A program made the translations under genes and the position numbers. Source: Sphingomonas baiyangensis (GTDB lineage Bacteria > Pseudomonadota > Alphaproteobacteria > Sphingomonadales > Sphingomonadaceae). Taken from it: a DNA stretch of 64,000 nt. The DNA lies in NCBI RefSeq assembly GCF_005144715.1, contig NZ_SWKR01000002.1, positions 1,310,146 to 1,374,145 on the forward strand, written 5' to 3'. How positions within the stretch are numbered: the first letter of the stretch is position 1; the number at the start of each line of letters is the position of its first letter. Below, in pieces: positions 25,978-35,073 of the stretch. The notes under the pieces were generated by a model. It was given only the letters and a program-made list of their open reading frames with translations, did no database searches and had not been told where the DNA came from.

Positions 25978-26829
25978 CTACGGGACGTGCGGCTGTGCCG
26001 CGAGTGTCGTTTCGAGACACCACCAGCCGGGCTGTGACGCGACGACTGCTCGCGCGGCGCTCGCACGATCGTCCGCGTGATCGAACAGCGCGAAGCAGGT
26101 CGCGCCCGATCCCGACATCCGCGCGAGCAGCACGCCCTGCTGCGCCGCGAGCAGCGCCAGCACGTCGTCGATCGCGGGCGCGAGCGCGCGCGCGGGGGGT
26201 TCGAGATCGTTGCGCCCGCCAATCGCGACGGCGAGCGGCGCGCCATGCGCGAGCGCGCCGCGATCGACGCCGTCCCAGCGCGCGAACACCGCTGCGGTCG
26301 AGACGGGCACCAGCGGATTGACGAGCAGCACGGCAAGCGGCGGCAATGGCGGCAGAAGATCGAGCCGCTCCCCCCTGCCCCGCCCCAGCGCCGGCCGCCC
26401 GAGCAGGCAGGCGGGCACGTCGGACCCCAGCGCAGCGGCGATGGCGAACAGGCGCGGATCGTCGCGCGCTACGCCATGCGCGCGGGCGAGCGCGCGCAGC
26501 GCCGCGGCGGCATCGGCCGATCCGCCGCCGATGCCCGAGGCGACGGGCAGCCGCTTGTCGAGCAGCCACGCGCCCGGCGCGACCGGTGCGACCTGCGAGC
26601 GGAACGCCGCTTCGGCGCACAGCACCAGGTTGCCGGGGTCGTCGGGCGAAAGTCCCGCCGCGAACGGGCCGGTGATGCGCAGGCCCGGCGCACCCGAGGG
26701 ATCGAGATGCAGCACATCGCCATCGGCGACGAACGCGAACAGCGTCTCGAGCGTGTGATAGCCATCGGCGCGGCGCGCGCGGACATGCAGCGCCAGATTG
26801 ATCTTGGCCGGCGCCGGCTCGACGATCAT
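25978..26829 (-). CDS. ispE: 4-diphosphocytidyl-2-C-methyl-D-erythritol kinase
   Basis: 283 residues from MIVEPAPAKINLALHVRARR, the conserved GHMP-kinase N-terminus. The ATP-binding glycine motif is PVASGIGGGSADAAAAL, and GSDVPACLLGRPALGRGRGE and ARMSGSGATCFALF are the second and third GHMP motifs. It phosphorylates CDP-ME in the non-mevalonate isoprenoid pathway. It starts 5 bases after the TPR gene stop on the same strand, so they are probably co-transcribed. Confidence 0.95.
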   Translation of the reverse strand: MIVEPAPAKINLALHVRARRADGYHTLETLFAFVADGDVLHLDPSGAPGLRITGPFAAGLSPDDPGNLVLCAEAAFRSQVAPVAPGAWLLDKRLPVASGIGGGSADAAAALRALARAHGVARDDPRLFAIAAALGSDVPACLLGRPALGRGRGERLDLLPPLPPLAVLLVNPLVPVSTAAVFARWDGVDRGALAHGAPLAVAIGGRNDLEPPARALAPAIDDVLALLAAQQGVLLARMSGSGATCFALFDHADDRASAARAVVASQPGWWCLETTLAAQPHVP

Positions 26830-26833
26830 GCGG

Positions 26834-28450
26834 TCAGCGCGCGGTGGTGCGCGGCGCGGCGGTGGGACCGCCTTCGAGCTTGGCCGCGATCCGCCGCTGA
26901 TCGACATCCTCGGCATAGATCGCCGCGGCACGCCAGGCATAGCGCGCCTCGAAGCGGCGACCCGCCTGCCAATAGGCATCGCCCAGATGCTCGTTGATCG
27001 CGACGCTGGCGGGTTCGGCCTGCGCCGCCTGTTCGAGCAGCGGCAGTCCCTTGGCGAGCTCGCCGCTCTGCACATAGGCCCAGCCGAGCGAATCGGTGAT
27101 CGCAGGGTCGTCGGGCCGCATCGCGCGCGCGCGCTCGAGCAGACCGCGCGCCTCGGTAAGGTTGAGCCCGCGCTCGACCTGTGCATAGCCGAGATAGTTG
27201 AGCGCCACCGGCTCCTGCGGCGCGAGCTCGACCGCGCGTTCGAGGAATGGCAACGCCTCGTCCCAGCGGCCCGCCTGTTCGAGCGCGCCTCCGCGCTGGA
27301 GGTTGAGCACCCAGTCGCCGTCGCCTGCCTGCGCCATGGCGGCCGCGTAGGCGGCAGCGGCGTCGGCGAAGCGGCCATCATCGACCAGCCGGTCGCCATA
27401 GGATTGCAGCGCGGGGACGCCGGCACCCTCGGCCTCGGCGAGCCTTTGCGCCGCCGCGAGCGCGCCGGCGTCGTCGCCCTGGCGCGCCAGCACCTCGACA
27501 CGCGCCGAGCGCGCGACGCCGGCGAACGGACTGTCGGGGCGGATGGCGTCGAGCAAGGCGATCGCGCGGGCGGCACCGCCCTCGTGCGACAGGGCGTCGG
27601 CGAGCAGCAGCCGCGCGCGATCGTCGGCCGGGTTGACGAGCAGTGCCGAACGCGCGAGCAGGATGGTGAGCGGTGCGGTATCCTCGCTGCCGATATCGGC
27701 GGCGAGCCGGGTGAACAGCCGAGAGGTGCCGAACGCCAGGCCCGGCCGTGCACTGCGATCGAGCGCGGCGGCCTGCGCCCGCAGCACGGGATCGCCGCCT
27801 TCGAGCAGCGCGCGCGCCAGTCGCGGCTGCCCGGTGGAGGCGAAAAGCTGCGCTGCGTTGATGCGCAGATCGAGGCTCGCCTGATCGTTGCCGAGCAGCG
27901 CCTGCAACGTATCGACCGCCTCGCGCGGGCGCTTCTGCGCGATCTGGATGAGTGCGCGATTCTCGGCAGCATAGCGGCGCGTGATCGCGCCGATCTCGCT
28001 CGCCAGCAGGATCGCGGCCGGATCCCCCTCGCGCGTCGTATAGGCAAGCCAGGCGCGCAGCACCGGTGCGGCGAAGTCGAGCGGTCCGGCGGCGACCGCA
28101 TCGGCCGCGCGCGTCGCAGCCGCCATGTCCTTCGCCGCCACCGCCTGCGCGAAGCGGAACAGCGCGGTATCGGCGGGCGCGACGTCCGACGCCTCGAGCA
28201 CGGAGAGCGCGCGATCGGCAAGCGCAAGGTCGCCGATCGCCATCGCCTCGCGGAACGCGCGGATCGCGATCACTTCGTTGCGCGGATCGGCGGCGAGCGC
28301 GGCGGCATAGCCGCGCGCGGCGACGTCGGACGCGCCATCGGCATCGGCGGCGCGCGCCCGCACATAGGCCGCAAGCGCCGCGCCCGTCGGCGGATCGGAT
28401 GCCGCCGTCGCGATGCCGGGTGAGAGCGTGGCGGCAAGCGCGGCCAGCAC
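26834..28450 (-). CDS. Secreted tetratricopeptide repeat protein
   Basis: About 538 residues. The start is taken as the GTG at 28448-28450, giving (M)LAALAATLSPGIATAASDPP, a short signal peptide. No ATG precedes it after the ETF-QO stop, so the start is uncertain. The protein is all-helical TPR. Clear late repeats are GYAQVERGLNLTEARGLLER, SLGWAYVQSGELAKGLPLLE and HLGDAYWQAGRRFEARYAWR. Such proteins scaffold periplasmic or outer-membrane complexes. The partner is unknown; ispE follows. Confidence 0.8.
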   Translation of the reverse strand: MLAALAATLSPGIATAASDPPTGAALAAYVRARAADADGASDVAARGYAAALAADPRNEVIAIRAFREAMAIGDLALADRALSVLEASDVAPADTALFRFAQAVAAKDMAAATRAADAVAAGPLDFAAPVLRAWLAYTTREGDPAAILLASEIGAITRRYAAENRALIQIAQKRPREAVDTLQALLGNDQASLDLRINAAQLFASTGQPRLARALLEGGDPVLRAQAAALDRSARPGLAFGTSRLFTRLAADIGSEDTAPLTILLARSALLVNPADDRARLLLADALSHEGGAARAIALLDAIRPDSPFAGVARSARVEVLARQGDDAGALAAAQRLAEAEGAGVPALQSYGDRLVDDGRFADAAAAYAAAMAQAGDGDWVLNLQRGGALEQAGRWDEALPFLERAVELAPQEPVALNYLGYAQVERGLNLTEARGLLERARAMRPDDPAITDSLGWAYVQSGELAKGLPLLEQAAQAEPASVAINEHLGDAYWQAGRRFEARYAWRAAAIYAEDVDQRRIAAKLEGGPTAAPRTTAR

Positions 28451-28460
28451 GGGAAAACGC

Positions 28461-30122
28461 CTACATGTTGGGATAGTTCGGCCCTCCGCCGCCTTCGGGC
28501 ACCACCCAGTGGATGTTCTGCGTGGGGTCCTTGATGTCGCACGTCTTGCAGTGGACGCAGTTCTGCGCGTTGATGACGAACTTCGGATCGCCCGTATCCT
28601 CGCCCACCACCTCGTACACGCCTGCCGGACAGTAACGCTGCGCTGGCTCGTCGTACAAGGGCAGGTTGTGCGCGATCGGCACGTCGGGGTCTTTGAGCGT
28701 GAGGTGGACGGGCTGGTCCTCCTCATGATTGGTGTTCGAGAGGAACACCGACGACAGGCGATCGAAGGTGAGCACGCCGTCGGGCTTGGGATAGTCGATC
28801 TTCGGCACCTGATCCTTGCGCCACAGACTTTCGTGATCGGGATGGTGATGCATCGTGAAGGGCATCTTCATGCCCCAATGCTCCATCCACATCGTGGCGC
28901 CCGACAGGCCCGAACCGATCAGGTCGCCATATTTCTTCACCATCGGCACGACGTTGCGCACCTTGCGCAGTTCCTCATACACCCAGCTCGCTTCATAGGC
29001 CTGAGGATAAGCGGCGAGCTCGTCGCCCCGGCGATCGGCCTGCACGGCATCGAACGCGGCATCGGCGGCCATCATGCCGGTCTTCATCGCAGTATGCGTG
29101 CCCTTGATGCGCGGCACGTTGAGGAATCCTGCCGAGCAACCCACCAGCGCGCCGCCGGGAAACACCAGCTTGGGCACCGACTGGAAACCGCCATCGTTGA
29201 TCGCGCGCGCGCCATAGCTCACGCGCTTGCCGCCCTTCAGGATCTCGGCGATCGCCGGGTGCGTCTTCCAGCGCTGCATTTCGTGGAACGGCGACAGATG
29301 CGGGTTGGTGTAGTTTAGCCAGGTGACGTAGCCGAGCGCGACCTGCCCGTTGGCCTGATGATAGAGGAAGCCGCCGCCGTTCGACCCGCGCGTTTCGCTG
29401 AGCGGCCAGCCCTGCGTGTGGATGACGCGGCCGGGGACGTGCTGATCGGGCGCTACGTCCCACAATTCCTTGATGCCGATGCCGTAGACCTGCGGATCGC
29501 AGTCGCGGCGCAGATCGAACAGCCGCATCAGCTCCTTCGAGAGATGCCCGCGCACGCCCTCGGCAAACAGGGTGTAGCGCGCATGGAGCTCGAGGCCGGG
29601 CTGATAATCGGGCTTGTGCGTGCCGTCGCGCGCCACGCCCATGTCGCCCGTCGCCACGCCCTTCACCGCGCCGGCCTCGTCGAACAGGATTTCGGCGGCG
29701 GCGAAGCCGGGGAAGATCTCGACGCCCAGCGCCTCGGCCTGCTCGGCCAGCCAGCGGCACAGATTGCCGAGCGATCCCGTGTAGCAGCCGTCATTGTGCA
29801 TGAACGGCGGCAGGCTGAATTCGGGGATCGACCGTTTGCCCGTTTTGGAAAGCACCCAGTGATGATTCTCGGTCACCGGCGTTTCGGCAAGCGGGCAGCC
29901 CTGTTCGCGCCAGTCGGGCAGCAGCTCGTCGAGCGCCTTGGGGTCGATCACCGCGCCCGACAGGATGTGCGCGCCGACTTCCGATCCCTTTTCGAGCACG
30001 CAGACGGCGAGTTCGGCGCCTGTTTCGGCGGCACGCTGTTTGAGCCGGATCGCCGCCGCCAGACCCGCCGGCCCGGCGCCCACGATCACCACGTCATAGG
30101 GCATCGACTCGCGTTCGCTCAT
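28461..30122 (-). CDS. Electron transfer flavoprotein-ubiquinone oxidoreductase
   Basis: 553 residues from MSERESMPYDVVIVGAGPAG, the FAD-binding GxGxxG at 15-20. The central region has FPGGALVGCSAGFLNVPRIK and the ubiquinone-facing segment. The C-terminal [4Fe-4S] cluster is bound by YCPAGVYEV and CVHCKTCDIKDP. It passes electrons from ETF (fatty and amino acid dehydrogenases) to ubiquinone at the membrane. An in-frame ATG at 30134 would add four residues. The TPR gene starts 11 bases after its stop. Confidence 0.96.
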   Translation of the reverse strand: MSERESMPYDVVIVGAGPAGLAAAIRLKQRAAETGAELAVCVLEKGSEVGAHILSGAVIDPKALDELLPDWREQGCPLAETPVTENHHWVLSKTGKRSIPEFSLPPFMHNDGCYTGSLGNLCRWLAEQAEALGVEIFPGFAAAEILFDEAGAVKGVATGDMGVARDGTHKPDYQPGLELHARYTLFAEGVRGHLSKELMRLFDLRRDCDPQVYGIGIKELWDVAPDQHVPGRVIHTQGWPLSETRGSNGGGFLYHQANGQVALGYVTWLNYTNPHLSPFHEMQRWKTHPAIAEILKGGKRVSYGARAINDGGFQSVPKLVFPGGALVGCSAGFLNVPRIKGTHTAMKTGMMAADAAFDAVQADRRGDELAAYPQAYEASWVYEELRKVRNVVPMVKKYGDLIGSGLSGATMWMEHWGMKMPFTMHHHPDHESLWRKDQVPKIDYPKPDGVLTFDRLSSVFLSNTNHEEDQPVHLTLKDPDVPIAHNLPLYDEPAQRYCPAGVYEVVGEDTGDPKFVINAQNCVHCKTCDIKDPTQNIHWVVPEGGGGPNYPNM

Positions 30123-30232
30123 CCTCGTCTCCATCGTCGCGGCGGATCGACCCGCCGCTGTGGCGCATGCCTGCCACGTCTCGTCCGTCTGGCGGTGCAC
30201 GCAGATTGACTGCAACGTCAAGGCCGGGCCTA

Positions 30233-30501
30233 GGGTCCAAACTCAATCGGGACAGGGATCGTGATCGCCCATGGAAGGCCGCCGACAAGGAGCGCAGCGC
30301 AGTCGCGTAGCTGAAGCTACGCGCAAGCAAGCGACGCCGCTCGGCGGCCTTCCATGGGCGACCGCCTCTGGCGGCGGGCGGCTTTTGGCGCCATGCCGCG
30401 TCGCGCGTCGGTCACGATGCTTCGGCATCGCTCCCTCCTTGCTCCTAGCCTGGCGCCAACATCCGCTCCGTCACGACCCTGTCCCGATCGAGTTTGGACC
30501 C
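30233..30501. repeat. 269-bp structured palindromic element with 31-32 bp terminal inverted repeats
   Basis: The ends 30233-30264 and 30471-30501 are inverted copies with one mismatch and one extra base. Inside, 30266-30285 and 30341-30360 form a perfect 20-bp inverted repeat enclosing a smaller hairpin (GCGTAGCT-GA-AGCTACGC, 30305-30322). The other half holds TTGGCGCCA (30385-30393) / TGGCGCCAA (30451-30459) enclosing CGATGC-TTCG-GCATCG (30415-30430), a UUCG-capped stem. No open frame of note. It occupies most of the gap between the divergent ETF-QO and UDG-like genes. It could be a non-autonomous mobile element (MITE-like) or a structured RNA. Confidence 0.85.
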
Positions 30502-30513
30502 TGAGGCTCCAAT

Positions 30514-31221
30514 ATGGGGGTAGAACCACGCAACGACTGGGCGATGCTGGCGGCAAGCGCGCTCGAATGGTGGGATGCCGCCGGCGTCGACATGCTGGTC
30601 GACGACGAAGTGCGCGACTGGCGCGCCGAGCCTTCATCACCGCTGCCTGCGCCCGCGACGGTCGCGGCGGTGGCGCCTGCGCAGTTGCCCGACACGCTCG
30701 ACGCGTTTGTGGCGTGGCGTCTTTCGGACGCCGCACCCGAACATGCATGGGGCACGCCGATGATCGCACCCGAAGGTGCCGTAGCGTCGGACCTGATGAT
30801 CGTGGTCGACCAGCCCGAAGACGGCGCGATGGCGGGCGGGGCGGCGGGCCGGCTGCTCGACGCGATGCTCGCGGCGATCGGGCGAACGCGCTCGGACGTT
30901 TATCTGGCGGCGCTGGCGCATGCGACGCCGCCGGCGGGGCGGATCGCCCCTGATGACGAAGCGCGGCTTGCCGAGCTGGCGCGACACCACATCGCGCTGA
31001 CCGGGGCACGGCGCGTGCTGATTCTGACGGATCAGGCGAGCCGTGCGATCCTCGGGACCAGCCGTGCTCCCCTTCGCGGGCGTTTACATGGCATTAACCA
31101 CGGCGAGCGAAACTTCGACGCCGTAGCCAGCGTGCATCCCCGGTTCCTGCTGAGGCAGCCGGCGCACAAGGCCGCCGCCTGGAAGGATCTGTTGCTGTTA
31201 ACGGGGGAAATGCGCCAGTGA
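30514..31221 (+). CDS. Uracil-DNA glycosylase family protein, divergent
   Basis: 235 residues with an unusually long N-terminal region before the glycosylase fold. Recognisable pieces are GGAAGRLLDAMLAAIGRTRS, VYLAALAHATPP and the C-terminal SVHPRFLLRQPAHKAAAWKD (the HPxxLL box). The usual motif A (GEAPGxxED) reads VVDQPEDGAM, and the four iron-sulfur cysteines of family 4/5 enzymes are absent, so base-excision activity is doubtful. It starts 13 bases after the structured element, with GAGG as the likely ribosome binding site. Its stop overlaps the transglycosylase start by 4 bases. Confidence 0.7.
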   Translation: MGVEPRNDWAMLAASALEWWDAAGVDMLVDDEVRDWRAEPSSPLPAPATVAAVAPAQLPDTLDAFVAWRLSDAAPEHAWGTPMIAPEGAVASDLMIVVDQPEDGAMAGGAAGRLLDAMLAAIGRTRSDVYLAALAHATPPAGRIAPDDEARLAELARHHIALTGARRVLILTDQASRAILGTSRAPLRGRLHGINHGERNFDAVASVHPRFLLRQPAHKAAAWKDLLLLTGEMRQ

Positions 31222-32993
31222 GTATCCGCGCCATCGCCGCAATCGCGCTCTGCGCTCTGCCCGCGCTCCCTGCCATGGCCGCCGACGGACGCGATGGCGC
31301 TGCACCTGCCGCCGGCCGCACGATGCGCGCGGTGCCTTACCAGCTCGATGACGGCCAGCGCAGCGCCTATCGCAGCGTCTTCGCCGCGATCCGCACCGGC
31401 CGCTGGGCCGATGCGGAGTTGCAGCTCGACGCGATGCGGCGGGGGCCGCTGCACAGCATCGCGCGTGCCGAGCTCTACACCGCCAAGGGATCGCCCAAGA
31501 TCGAGCTGCTGCCGTTGCAGGCGCTGCTCGCCGAAGCTCCCGAGCTGCCGCATGCTTCCGATATCGCGCGGCTCGCCAAGCTGCGCGGTGCCGAGGAACT
31601 GCCCGAGCTGCCCGTCGCCAACCGGCTGACCTGGCATGACGGCGCGCCCAATCGCATTCGCCTGAAATCGGTGAAGTCCGATGCCGCCGCCGCCGAACTG
31701 GCGACGCGGATGGAGCCGATCATCAAGGATGATCTGGGAGCCGCCGGCGAGGCGCTGGTCGCCGACTATGCCGATCGCCTTTCGCCCGAGGCGCTGACCG
31801 AATGGCAGCAGCGCGTGGCGTGGATCTATTATCTCTCGGGCAACGATGCCGCGGCGCGCCGCATCGCCGCGCAGGCACAGCGCGGCAGCGGCGAATGGGT
31901 GCCGCAGGCCGACTGGGTGCAGGGGCTCGCGGCATGGCGGATGCGCGACTATGCCGGCGCGCAGGCGGCTTTCACCGCCGTCGCGCAGCGCGCCACCGAT
32001 GTCGACCTGCGCGCCGCCGGGCTCTATTGGGCCTCCCGCGCCGATATCGCCGCCGCCCGGCCCGATCTGGTGCAGGCGCGTCTGCAGAACGCCGCGCAGT
32101 ATAACGAGACCTTCTATGGCATGCTCGCACGCCAGGCGCTGGGCGTAAGCCAGGCGACCGATCGCGTGCCGACGCAGGCGGCAGGCGCCGACTGGAAGCT
32201 GCTCGAGCGGCGCCCGAACGTACGCGTTGCCGCGGCGTTGATGGAGATCGACGAGGACGTGCTCGCCGCCAACGTCATCCGCCATCAGGCGCGGATCGGC
32301 GCGCCCGACGAATATGCCGCGCTCGCGCGCGTCGCCGGCGCGATCGACCTGCCTGCGACGCAGCTATGGCTCTCGCACAATATCCCTGCCGGCGCGCGGC
32401 CGATGATGGAAGCGCGCTACCCCGCGCCCAGCTGGACGCCCGATGGCGGCTGGCGCGTCGACAAGGCGCTCGTCTACGCCCACGCGCTGCAGGAATCGCG
32501 CTTCCAGCAGGGCGTCGTCAGCCCGGCAGGCGCTTATGGCCTGATGCAAATTATGCCCGCCGCCGCCACCGATATCGGCCGGCAAAAGGGCATCGTCATC
32601 GATCGCTCGGCACTGTCACGCCCATCGACCAATATCGAGGTGGGACAATCCTATCTCGAAAAGCTGCGCGACATGCCGACCACTGGCGGCCTGCTGCCCA
32701 AGGTGATCGCGGCCTATAATGCCGGCCCCTCGCCCGTTGCCGCCTGGAACCTCAACCCGCGCGACGGCGGCGACCCGCTGCTCTACATCGAATCGATCCC
32801 CTATTGGGAGACGCGCGGCTATGTGATGACGGTGCTGCGCAACTACTGGATGTACGAGGCCAAGGAAGGCAAGGTCTCGGCCAGCCGCGACGCGCTGTCG
32901 CAGGGGCTGTGGCCGCGCTTCCCCGGCATGAAGGGCGACACCGCGGTGAATGCGCGCAAGGGCGGGCGCGGCGCGCAGCTCAGTGCCCGATAG
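31218..32993 (+). CDS. Soluble lytic murein transglycosylase (Slt-type)
   Basis: 591 residues starting at a GTG, with signal peptide [21 protein letters not shown] long helical superhelix (about 30-400) of Slt type precedes the catalytic domain. That domain has [20 protein letters not shown] (catalytic Glu in ES) and [20 protein letters not shown]. It cleaves glycan strands in the periplasm with 1,6-anhydro product formation. It overlaps the UDG-like gene by 4 bases and the MoaB gene by 11, so the three are one unit. Confidence 0.93.
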   Translation: MSIRAIAAIALCALPALPAMAADGRDGAAPAAGRTMRAVPYQLDDGQRSAYRSVFAAIRTGRWADAELQLDAMRRGPLHSIARAELYTAKGSPKIELLPLQALLAEAPELPHASDIARLAKLRGAEELPELPVANRLTWHDGAPNRIRLKSVKSDAAAAELATRMEPIIKDDLGAAGEALVADYADRLSPEALTEWQQRVAWIYYLSGNDAAARRIAAQAQRGSGEWVPQADWVQGLAAWRMRDYAGAQAAFTAVAQRATDVDLRAAGLYWASRADIAAARPDLVQARLQNAAQYNETFYGMLARQALGVSQATDRVPTQAAGADWKLLERRPNVRVAAALMEIDEDVLAANVIRHQARIGAPDEYAALARVAGAIDLPATQLWLSHNIPAGARPMMEARYPAPSWTPDGGWRVDKALVYAHALQESRFQQGVVSPAGAYGLMQIMPAAATDIGRQKGIVIDRSALSRPSTNIEVGQSYLEKLRDMPTTGGLLPKVIAAYNAGPSPVAAWNLNPRDGGDPLLYIESIPYWETRGYVMTVLRNYWMYEAKEGKVSASRDALSQGLWPRFPGMKGDTAVNARKGGRGAQLSAR

Positions 32994-33507
32994 CGCCGAC
33001 GGCTTCGTCGCCGTCCGCATCGCCGTCCTGACCGTATCCGACACGCGCTCGCTTGCCGATGATCGATCGGGCGACACGCTCGTCGCGCGGCTGACCGAGG
33101 CGGGGCATGTGCTTGCCGACCGCCGCATCGTGCGCGACGACGCGCAGGCGATCGTCGCGCAGCTGCATGGCTGGATCGACGATCCGCACGTCGACTGCAT
33201 CATCACCACCGGCGGCACCGGCGTGACGGGCCGCGACGTGACGCCCGAGGCCGTCGAGCAGGTGGCCGACAAGATGATCCCCGGCTTCGGCGAACTGTTC
33301 CGCTGGCAGAGCCTTGCCAAGATCGGCACCTCGACCATCCAATCGCGTGCCTGCGCCTGCGTGGCGCGCGGCACCTACATCTTCGCGCTGCCGGGCTCAA
33401 CGGGCGCGGTGAAGGACGGGTGGGACGGCATTCTCGCGCAGCAGCTCGACGCGAGGCACAAGCCCTGTAATTTCGTTGAGCTGATGCCGCGGCTGCGCGA
33501 GGCCTGA
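32983..33507 (+). CDS. moaB: Molybdenum cofactor biosynthesis protein B
   Basis: 174 residues from a GTG at 32983 that overlaps the transglycosylase stop. The MogA/MoaB fold is evident in [40 protein letters not shown] and [26 protein letters not shown] and the Asp of GRDVTPE form the molybdopterin-binding and adenylylation site. Family members adenylylate molybdopterin or act in its assembly. An ATG upstream at 32950 lies deep inside the preceding gene. Confidence 0.92.
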   Translation: MPDSADGFVAVRIAVLTVSDTRSLADDRSGDTLVARLTEAGHVLADRRIVRDDAQAIVAQLHGWIDDPHVDCIITTGGTGVTGRDVTPEAVEQVADKMIPGFGELFRWQSLAKIGTSTIQSRACACVARGTYIFALPGSTGAVKDGWDGILAQQLDARHKPCNFVELMPRLREA

Positions 33508-33513
33508 GGCGCT

Positions 33514-33849
33514 TCAGCCGGGCTGCATTACCGCCAGCTCGTGGCCGTGCGGATCGCGGAAATGGAAGCGGCGGCCGCCGGGAAAGGCAAAAATCGGCAG
33601 CGTCACGGTGCCGCCGGCCGTCTCGATCCGTGCCTGTGCGGCATCGATATCATCGACTTCGATCACCGGCAGCAGCTGCGCGCTATGCTCGGACGCATCG
33701 CCCTGGAGGCCGATATCGACGTCTCCCGTCGTGGTCGCGGCATAGCTCGGTCCGTAATCGGTGAAGCTCCAGCCGAAGGCCTCGGCGTAAAAACGCTTGT
33801 GCCCCGCCACGTCACCCACGGGCAGTTCGAGATAGTTCAACCGCGCCAT
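33514..33849 (-). CDS. VOC family protein (glyoxalase/bleomycin-resistance fold)
   Basis: 111 residues from MARLNYLELPVGDVAGHKRF. It has FYAEAFGWSFTDYGPSYAA and ends with FPGGRRFHFRDPHGHELAVM. This is one paired beta-alpha-beta-beta-beta module typical of VOC proteins that dimerise to form a metal site; the HxxxPxGxxL-like end is RDPHGHELAV. The substrate is unknown. Convergent with moaB (6-base gap) and divergent from the radical SAM gene with 53 bases between starts. Confidence 0.85.
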   Translation of the reverse strand: MARLNYLELPVGDVAGHKRFYAEAFGWSFTDYGPSYAATTTGDVDIGLQGDASEHSAQLLPVIEVDDIDAAQARIETAGGTVTLPIFAFPGGRRFHFRDPHGHELAVMQPG

Positions 33850-33902
33850 TTCGCTCTCCCAATGTTCTTGATGTGTTCTACTCCAGCGCGTAGCATCGCG
33901 CA

Positions 33903-34973
33903 ATGGCGACGAATCGCGCCGTGCGCGGCGCTACCCGCAACGACGTGCCGACGCGCTTCGGCCTTGCCCAGCGCGAGGCCGATGGCGACTGGCTCGATGC
34001 GCTCGAAGCTATCGACGGTGCGCCCGCGCCGGTCCGCACGTCGGTCACGGTCGAGAACGCACGCACGATCATCGCGCGCAACCAGTCGCCCGACGTGCCG
34101 TTCGACCGCTCGATCAACCCCTATCGCGGCTGCGAGCATGGCTGCATCTATTGCTTCGCGCGGCCGAGCCACGCCTATCACGATTTGTCGCCGGGCATCG
34201 ACTTCGAGACGCGGCTGTTCGCCAAGCCGGGCGCCGCCGAGCTGCTGCGCGCCGAACTCGCGAGGCCGGGCTATGTGCCCCGCCCGATCGCGTTCGGTAC
34301 CAATACCGATCCCTATCAACCGATCGAGGGCGAGTGGCGCATCACGCGTGCCTGCATCGAGATACTCGCCGAGTGTCGCCACCCGATCACCATCACCACC
34401 AAGTCCGATCGCGTGCTGCGCGATCTCGATCTGATTGCGCCGATGGCCGCCCAAAGGCTGGCGGCGGTGATGATTTCGGTCACGACGCTCGACCCGAAGG
34501 TGGCGATGACGCTCGAGTCGCGCGCGCCACATCCCGAGAAGCGGCTGAAGGCGATCGCGGCGCTGGCGACAGCGGGGGTGCCGGTGTTCGTGTCACTCTC
34601 GCCCGTCATTCCGGCCATCACCGATCACGAGATCGAGCATATTCTCGAACGCGCTGCCGAGGCGGGTGCGCGCGCTGCCTTCTTCATGCCGGTGCGGCTG
34701 CCGCACGAAGTGGCGCCGCTGTTTCGCGCGTGGCTCGATGCGCATTATCCCGATCGCGCGGGCAAGGTGATGGCGATCGTCCAGTCGCTGCGCGGCGGGC
34801 GCGACAACGACCCCAATTTCTTCACGCGGATGCAGGGGCAAGGCCCGTGGGCCGAGTTGCTGCGCACCCGCTTCGCCAAGGCCTGTCGCAAATACGGGCT
34901 GGAGAGCGAGCGCATCGCGCTGCGCACCGACCTGTTCCGGCGACCGGCGGGCGCGCAGGGCGAACTGTTCTGA
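33903..34973 (+). CDS. PA0069-type radical SAM protein (SplB-like)
   Basis: 356 residues. The [4Fe-4S]-binding triad is Cys77, Cys81, Cys84 in NPYRGCEHGCIYCFARPSHA. The spacing CxxxCxxC is canonical for radical SAM enzymes. IAFGTNTDPYQPIE and ITITTKSDRVLRDLDLIAP follow the PA0069 family, often annotated as spore photoproduct lyase-like although the organism makes no spores. The reaction is unknown; a DNA- or nucleotide-related role is only suggested by homology. Monocistronic, followed by the tRNA on the opposite strand. Confidence 0.9.
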   Translation: MATNRAVRGATRNDVPTRFGLAQREADGDWLDALEAIDGAPAPVRTSVTVENARTIIARNQSPDVPFDRSINPYRGCEHGCIYCFARPSHAYHDLSPGIDFETRLFAKPGAAELLRAELARPGYVPRPIAFGTNTDPYQPIEGEWRITRACIEILAECRHPITITTKSDRVLRDLDLIAPMAAQRLAAVMISVTTLDPKVAMTLESRAPHPEKRLKAIAALATAGVPVFVSLSPVIPAITDHEIEHILERAAEAGARAAFFMPVRLPHEVAPLFRAWLDAHYPDRAGKVMAIVQSLRGGRDNDPNFFTRMQGQGPWAELLRTRFAKACRKYGLESERIALRTDLFRRPAGAQGELF

Positions 34974-34997
34974 TATCGGCGATCCGGCACGGGATGC

Positions 34998-35073
34998 TGG
35001 TGGGCCCGGCAGGACTCGAACCCGCAACCTAGCCGTTATGAGCGGCCAGCTCTAACCGTTGAGCTACAGGCCC
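34998..35073 (-). tRNA. tRNA-Ile (anticodon CAU, lysidine-modified type)
   Basis: Reverse complement reads GGGCCTGTAGCTCAACGG, with anticodon loop CTCATAA and T-arm GGTTCGAGTCC, ending in an encoded CCA (34998-35000). The acceptor stem GGGCCTG pairs with CGGGCCC (one G-U). The CAU anticodon could be Met, but GGCCGCTCATAACGGC and the G1-C72 acceptor match tRNA-Ile2, whose C34 is converted to lysidine by TilS to read AUA. Its first 10 bases overlap the end of the upstream polysaccharide deacetylase gene. Confidence 0.93.

Noticed and set aside
30123..30221. N-terminal extension of ETF-QO to an upstream start at 30221
   Set aside because: The added residues are non-conserved, while MSERESMPYDVVIVGAG is the usual family start.
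30233..30501. Retron or tRNA-like cluster
   Set aside because: No reverse transcriptase gene nearby and no tRNA arms; the structure is explained by nested inverted repeats.
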